A DNA stretch of 17,414 bases from JAMIFV01 sp035906055 (GTDB lineage: Bacteria > Pseudomonadota > Alphaproteobacteria > Rickettsiales > JABCZZ01). Positions 13,840 to 17,414 of the stretch are shown piece by piece (position 1 is the first letter of the stretch; each line of letters opens with the position of its first letter). The stretch is taken from contig JAMIFV010000023.1 in the NCBI GenBank assembly GCA_035906055.1, forward strand, positions 1 through 17,414, written 5' to 3'. Under the pieces are notes generated by a model that ran no database searches, was not told the DNA's origin, and was given only the letters and a program-made list of their open reading frames with translations. The position numbers were made by a program, and so were the translations under genes.

Positions 13840-15216
13840 ATGGATGCGTTAATGCTCTCGCGCGCCCAGTTCGGCGCAAACATCTCGTTTCATATACTCT
13901 TTCCCACCATCACCATTGCTCTGGGCTGGATCATTTTCTTCTTCAAGCTGCGCTACAACGCCACGCGTGATATGAAGTGGATGGAAGCTTACCGTTTTTA
14001 TGTGAAGATCTTCGCGCTGTGCTTTGCGCTTGGCGTGGTCAGCGGCATCACCATGTCGTTCCAGTTCGGCACCAACTGGCCGGGCTTCATGAAAACGGTG
14101 GGCAATATCGCAGGCCCGCTGCTGGCGTATGAGGTGCTGACGGCTTTCTTTCTGGAAGCCACCTTCCTTGGCATCATGCTGTTCGGCTTTAACCGGGTTT
14201 CCAATAAGGTGCACACCATAGCCACTATACTGGTGGCGGCGGGCACCACGCTTTCCGCGTTCTGGATACTTGTGCTCAATAGCTGGATGCATACGCCCGC
14301 AGGCTTTGAGATGCGTGACGGCGTGGCGCATGCCACAAGCTGGCTTGAAATAGTATTCAACCCCTCCATGCCCTACCGCCTCACGCACATGCTGCTGGCA
14401 TCGGGCCTTACTGCGTCTTTCCTTGTGGCGGGGCTTTCCGCCTATCAGTGGCTGCGTAACGACCGCCGCCCCACCGTGCTTGCCGCCATGAAGACGGGGC
14501 TATACACCGCAGCCATACTTATCCCGTTGCAGATTTATGCCGGTGACTTGCACGGCCTCAACACGCTTGAACACCAGCCGCAGAAAGTAGCTGCGATGGA
14601 AGGTATCTGGCAGACCGAGCAAGGCGCTGGCCTTCGTTTATTCGCGTGGCCGGATGACAAAGCCCGCATGAACCGCTTTGAGGTAATCATTCCCAAACTT
14701 GCGAGCCTTATCCTCACCCATTCTGCCGAAGGCACCATCAAAGGCCTCAACGAGTTTGAACATCACCCGCCCGTTGCCCCGGTGTTCTTTGCTTTCCGCA
14801 TTATGGTGGGCACCGGGCTGCTGATGCTGCTCGCATCATGGGTCGGCTCGTTGCAGCTGTATCGCAAGCAGGAACCCAAGCGCTGGCTGGCCTGCTTGCT
14901 CGTTGTGATGGCTTTCTCCGGCTGGGTGGCCACGCTGGCTGGCTGGTATACCACCGAAATTGGCCGCCAGCCATGGCTTGTTCAGGGCGTATTGACTACG
15001 GCGGATGCGGTTTCCAATGTCTCCGCCATTAAGGTGGCCTCCACGCTCACCGCGTACCTGATAGTCTACGGCGTGCTGATCATCTCATTCATTTCCACCG
15101 TGTTCTATCTGGCGCGCCGCGCCGGTGATAAACCCGACCGGCTCGACCGCGCGCCCGTGGCCAACCGCCCGGGTGTAGCAGGCAGCCGCCAGATTCTAGA
15201 GGAAGGAGCAAAATAG
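13840..15216 (+). CDS. cydA: Cytochrome bd-type quinol oxidase subunit I (cyanide-insensitive type)
   Basis: Subunit I of a bd-type oxidase in the inner membrane, which passes electrons from quinol to oxygen. Haem ligands are H18 (NISFH) and H183 (YRLTHM); the conserved acids E98 and E106 lie in the AYEVLTAFFLEATFLG segment. The quinol-binding region follows GDLHGL and is short, and the protein has 458 residues against about 520 in Escherichia coli CydA. That matches the short Q-loop of the CioA type (cyanide-insensitive oxidase), as does the LRLFAWPDD stretch. GWYTTEIGRQPW near the C-terminus is the expected family motif. An AAGGAG ribosome-binding site precedes the start. No cydX or cydDC is nearby. 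Confidence 0.95.
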   Translation: MDALMLSRAQFGANISFHILFPTITIALGWIIFFFKLRYNATRDMKWMEAYRFYVKIFALCFALGVVSGITMSFQFGTNWPGFMKTVGNIAGPLLAYEVLTAFFLEATFLGIMLFGFNRVSNKVHTIATILVAAGTTLSAFWILVLNSWMHTPAGFEMRDGVAHATSWLEIVFNPSMPYRLTHMLLASGLTASFLVAGLSAYQWLRNDRRPTVLAAMKTGLYTAAILIPLQIYAGDLHGLNTLEHQPQKVAAMEGIWQTEQGAGLRLFAWPDDKARMNRFEVIIPKLASLILTHSAEGTIKGLNEFEHHPPVAPVFFAFRIMVGTGLLMLLASWVGSLQLYRKQEPKRWLACLLVVMAFSGWVATLAGWYTTEIGRQPWLVQGVLTTADAVSNVSAIKVASTLTAYLIVYGVLIISFISTVFYLARRAGDKPDRLDRAPVANRPGVAGSRQILEEGAK

Positions 15217-15217
15217 C

Positions 15218-16228
15218 ATGGATCTTCTTGCAATGAACGGCCACTGGCTTGCCCTCGCATTCGCCTGCCTCATGGGGCTTTCCATCCTCCTTTACGTGAT
15301 ACTTGACGGGTATGACCTCGGCGTAGGCATCCTGCTTTCACGCGCCGGGGATGATGACAAGGATAAGATGATCGCGTCCATCGGCCCTTTCTGGGACGCC
15401 AATGAAACATGGCTCGTGCTGGGCGTGGGTATATTGCTGGTGGCGTTCCCCGTGGCGCACGGCGTCATTCTCACGGAGCTTTATCTTCCCACCGCCATTA
15501 TGCTTATCGGGCTTATCCTGCGCGGGGTGTCGTTCGACTTCCGCGCCAAAGTGCTGGCAGAACACAAGCACAGGTGGGACAAAGCCTTCTTCGCGGGCTC
15601 GCTGATAGCTGCCATATCACAGGGCTATATGCTGGGTGCTTATATCATGGGGTTTGATGCGTCATTCATCAGCCAGTGCTTCGCCCTGCTATGCGGCCTG
15701 TGCGTGGCGGCGGGGTATAGCCTCATCGGCGCAAGCTGGCTGATCATGAAAACAGACGGTGCATTGCAGCAGCAGGCCGTGCAATGGGCGCGAAAAGCGT
15801 TGTGGGTAACCACGCTCGGCATCCTGCTTGTCTCCGCAGTTACGCCATTCTTAAGCGAACGCCTGTTCAACAAATGGTTCAGCGTGCCGGAAATTTTTCT
15901 GCTTGCTCCCCTGCCTATGGTGACCGGCGGCATTATCCTGCTCATGGAACTCACATTGCGCCGCCTGCCGATGAAAGACGACAAAATGGCGTGGGCGCCT
16001 TTCGCCGGATGCATCGCCATATTCATCCTCTGCTTCCACGGGCTGGCTTATAGCTTTTACCCCTATATTGTACCGGAGAAAATTACCATTTACGGCGCGG
16101 CCTCCGCACCGGAATCGCTAATGATCATGTTCGTGGGCGCCATGCTCGTGCTGCCCTGCATTATCGGCTACACTATCTTTGCATATCGCGTGTTCTGGGG
16201 TAAGGTGCAGGATCTGAGGTATTACTAA
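15218..16228 (+). CDS. cydB: Cytochrome bd-type quinol oxidase subunit II
   Basis: Subunit II of the bd-type oxidase, a membrane protein that packs against CydA and holds the oxidase together. It has 336 residues, the size typical of CioB, and about eight hydrophobic segments. The signature is present at the N-terminus: YVILDGYDLGVGILL after the first membrane segment, then GPFWDANETWLVLGVGILLVAFP, and FRAKVLAEHKHRWDKAFFAGSL. A strong GGAAGGAG ribosome-binding site sits at the end of cydA, and only one base separates the cydA stop from this ATG. The two are certainly co-transcribed. The short C-terminal tail (RVFWGKVQDLRYY) is normal for the family. Confidence 0.95.
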   Translation: MDLLAMNGHWLALAFACLMGLSILLYVILDGYDLGVGILLSRAGDDDKDKMIASIGPFWDANETWLVLGVGILLVAFPVAHGVILTELYLPTAIMLIGLILRGVSFDFRAKVLAEHKHRWDKAFFAGSLIAAISQGYMLGAYIMGFDASFISQCFALLCGLCVAAGYSLIGASWLIMKTDGALQQQAVQWARKALWVTTLGILLVSAVTPFLSERLFNKWFSVPEIFLLAPLPMVTGGIILLMELTLRRLPMKDDKMAWAPFAGCIAIFILCFHGLAYSFYPYIVPEKITIYGAASAPESLMIMFVGAMLVLPCIIGYTIFAYRVFWGKVQDLRYY

Positions 16229-16243
16229 TATTACCGTTGCTAT

Positions 16244-16837
16244 ATGGAACTTGCGAGCGTTACCGGCATTGCCGTCATTTTATTTGCGTCCAGCAATATA
16301 GACGATATTTTTATCCTGCTGAGCTTTTTCGCCAATTCACGCTACCGGACTCACCAGATTGTCGTAGGTCAGTATCTGGGTATTACTGCGCTGGCGCTGG
16401 TGAGCATTATCGCTTCCATGATCTCGCTTATTTTCACACCTGCTTATGTAGGATTGCTTGGGCTCCTGCCTGTATTTATCGGCCTCAAAAAGCTTTATGA
16501 GCTGCGCAAACCTCAGCAAGATGAAACAAAATCCCTTAAGATGGCAGGCTTCGGCAATGTTATGGCCGTAACCGTTGTGACTATGGCAAATGGTGGCGAC
16601 AATATCGGCATCTATACGCCTGTGTTCGCTACAAGTAGTGGCGCTGCTGTTATAACTATACTTGTTGTGTTTGCTATCATGGTAGCCGTATGGCTGCTGG
16701 TAGCTCACTGGCTGGTCAATCACCCTACCTTGAAAGCGCCGATTCAGAAGTCTGCCCACATCATCACCCCGCTGGTGCTTATCGCCATCGGCGGGTTCAT
16801 TCTTTATGAAGCGGGGTCTTTGTCGCTGCTGTTTTAG
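16244..16837 (+). CDS. CadD-family cadmium-resistance-like transporter
   Basis: A 197-residue inner-membrane protein with five or six hydrophobic segments that resembles the CadD family (Pfam PF03596), related to LysE exporters. The two hallmark motifs are present: SSNIDDIFILLSFFAN in the first membrane segment and MANGGDNIGIYTPVFA in the middle, placing two acidic residues in each half of the protein. Known CadD proteins give cadmium resistance in staphylococci. This protein contains no cysteine and no metal-sensing regulator such as CadX is adjacent, so its substrate is open. It lies 15 bases after cydB with no clear ribosome-binding site, and appears to be the last gene of the regulator-cydAB operon. 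Confidence 0.83.
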   Translation: MELASVTGIAVILFASSNIDDIFILLSFFANSRYRTHQIVVGQYLGITALALVSIIASMISLIFTPAYVGLLGLLPVFIGLKKLYELRKPQQDETKSLKMAGFGNVMAVTVVTMANGGDNIGIYTPVFATSSGAAVITILVVFAIMVAVWLLVAHWLVNHPTLKAPIQKSAHIITPLVLIAIGGFILYEAGSLSLLF

Positions 16838-16850
16838 GGGGGCTGCCCTG

Positions 16851-17123
16851 TTATCGATTTAACTTAGGCAACCCGGGAATACCTGCAACAGCTTGTGCTG
16901 CTATTTCCCCTGCTTCTTTGGTGTCGAAAACTTTATCACTCAAATTCTTTCGAATCTGATTTAACAACTCTATGCCATTCACATCAGGGAAGTCTGTTTC
17001 TTCCGTGCCATCTCTTGTTATTTTTCTAATCACTGTCCCCTGATTGCCCAAAACGGCCAATTGTATATTAACAGGCTTACCATCATCTCCCTTCATGACT
17101 ACGTCTACAATAGCACTAGGCAC
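16851..17123 (-). pseudogene. 3' part of an unknown gene interrupted by the IS
   Basis: I do not recognise this sequence. The frame can start at a GTG (17123) inside the IS end, so only about 16851-17115 is host sequence and the native 5' part is probably lost or lies beyond the IS. The product of about 90 residues starts with alternating hydrophobic residues (AIVDVVM, NIQLAVL, GTVIRKI), suggesting beta strands, and ends in a helical part (IELLNQIRKNLSD, AGEIAAQAVAG). It is AT-rich compared with the cyd genes. It is convergent with the CadD-family gene, 13 bases from its stop. It shares only the IS-derived first residues with the truncated gene at 191-733. Confidence 0.5.
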
Positions 17124-17414
17124 TGTTAGCTAATTTTCCAGTTATAGAGGATTTTAGTTGCGGCGAGTGCCACGAAGCTGAGGAAAGCTTTGTCTTCCTT
17201 GTCGAAACGCAGGCAGAGGCGTTTATTTTCCTTGAGCTTTCCGAAGTAACGCTCAATGCCGCCACGCAGCTTATACACCGCCTTGTCGTAGAGGATTTTA
17301 ACTTTACGGTTTTTGCGACCCGGAATCACCGGCACATTATTTTGTGAGCGCAGGAAATCGCGGTGGGAATCACTGTCATAGCCCATATCCTCCACCACAT
17401 AACATCCCACAACA
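17116..17414 (-). mobile_element. IS5-family insertion sequence, 3' end (right copy, partial)
   Basis: The opposite-facing copy of the element at the left edge, extending about 100 bases further into the IS before the window ends. 17116-17313 is the exact reverse complement of 1-198. The outermost bases visible are GGCACTGTTAGCTAA-type sequence next to CTAG (17116-17119). The other end of the element lies outside the window, so length and full terminal repeats cannot be given. Confidence 0.88.
17126..17414 (-). CDS. IS5-family transposase, C-terminal part (cut by window end)
   Basis: The last 95 or so residues of the DDE transposase. The frame is open to the window edge, so the true start is outside; the GTG near 17410 is internal. 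Beyond what the left copy shows, this part includes YVVEDMGYDSD, where the first D of DxGYD is the expected second catalytic acid, and the VPVIPGRKNRK stretch typical of IS5-type enzymes. The Y(2)R(3)E(6)K signature follows with the catalytic glutamate. The stop TAA is at 17128-17126. There is no frameshift in the visible part, so the gene may be active. Confidence 0.87.
   Translation of the reverse strand, partial: VVGCYVVEDMGYDSDSHRDFLRSQNNVPVIPGRKNRKVKILYDKAVYKLRGGIERYFGKLKENKRLCLRFDKEDKAFLSFVALAATKILYNWKIS

Noticed and set aside
1..17414. A composite transposon carrying the whole region
   Set aside because: The cargo is mostly essential housekeeping genes in ordinary operons, so two independent insertions or an inversion explain the arrangement better.
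1..17414. CRISPR arrays, tRNA or rRNA genes
   Set aside because: No regularly spaced repeats and no recognisable tRNA or rRNA sequence were seen in any spacer on either strand.

Overview
The window looks like a piece of an alphaproteobacterial chromosome. The evidence is a PAS_5-type protein (a family known mainly from Alphaproteobacteria), an alphaproteobacterial-looking thrS/infC region, and a cyanide-insensitive type cytochrome bd oxidase. The housekeeping genes are moderately GC-rich, while three unrecognised proteins and some spacers are clearly more AT-rich. I cannot place the organism below class level. No rRNA, tRNA or CRISPR array was seen.

Layout. Both ends of the window lie inside copies of the same IS5-family insertion sequence in opposite orientation: bases 1-198 are the exact reverse complement of 17116-17313. 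Next to each IS end is an open reading frame that looks like the 3' part of an interrupted gene (about 199-733 and 16851-17115). Inside these borders, left to right: a terminator; pstB overlapping a PAS_5 protein; an orphan unknown protein with its own promoter (2263-2841); queA (minus) divergent from thrS; thrS, an unknown exported protein and infC in one direction; convergent to these, a minus-strand operon panC-pyrE-DUF2142 membrane protein; divergent from panC, a plus-strand operon zapE-ispH-rhtA-like exporter; a spacer full of hairpins; then a GbsR/MarR-type regulator, cydA, cydB and a CadD-family transporter.

How the genes work together. Most are core functions: phosphate import ATPase, queuosine tRNA modification, threonyl-tRNA charging, translation initiation, pantothenate and pyrimidine synthesis, and the last step of the MEP isoprenoid pathway. 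The right-hand block is a likely regulon: a GbsR-like regulator whose own upstream region has a perfect 18-bp palindrome, followed within a few bases by the two subunits of a quinol oxidase and a small transporter.

Most notable points: identical inverted IS ends that make the 17-kb core-gene segment potentially invertible; an IS end that offers a GTG start codon two bases after the transposase stop, in frame with both truncated neighbours; an AUG-UAG start-stop behind a strong ribosome-binding site just upstream of pstB; back-to-back sigma70-like promoters for queA and thrS that predict a nearly leaderless queA mRNA; a palindromic candidate operator before the cyd regulator; and a four-hairpin intergenic element. 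No wholly new multi-gene defence or mobile system is evident from the sequence.
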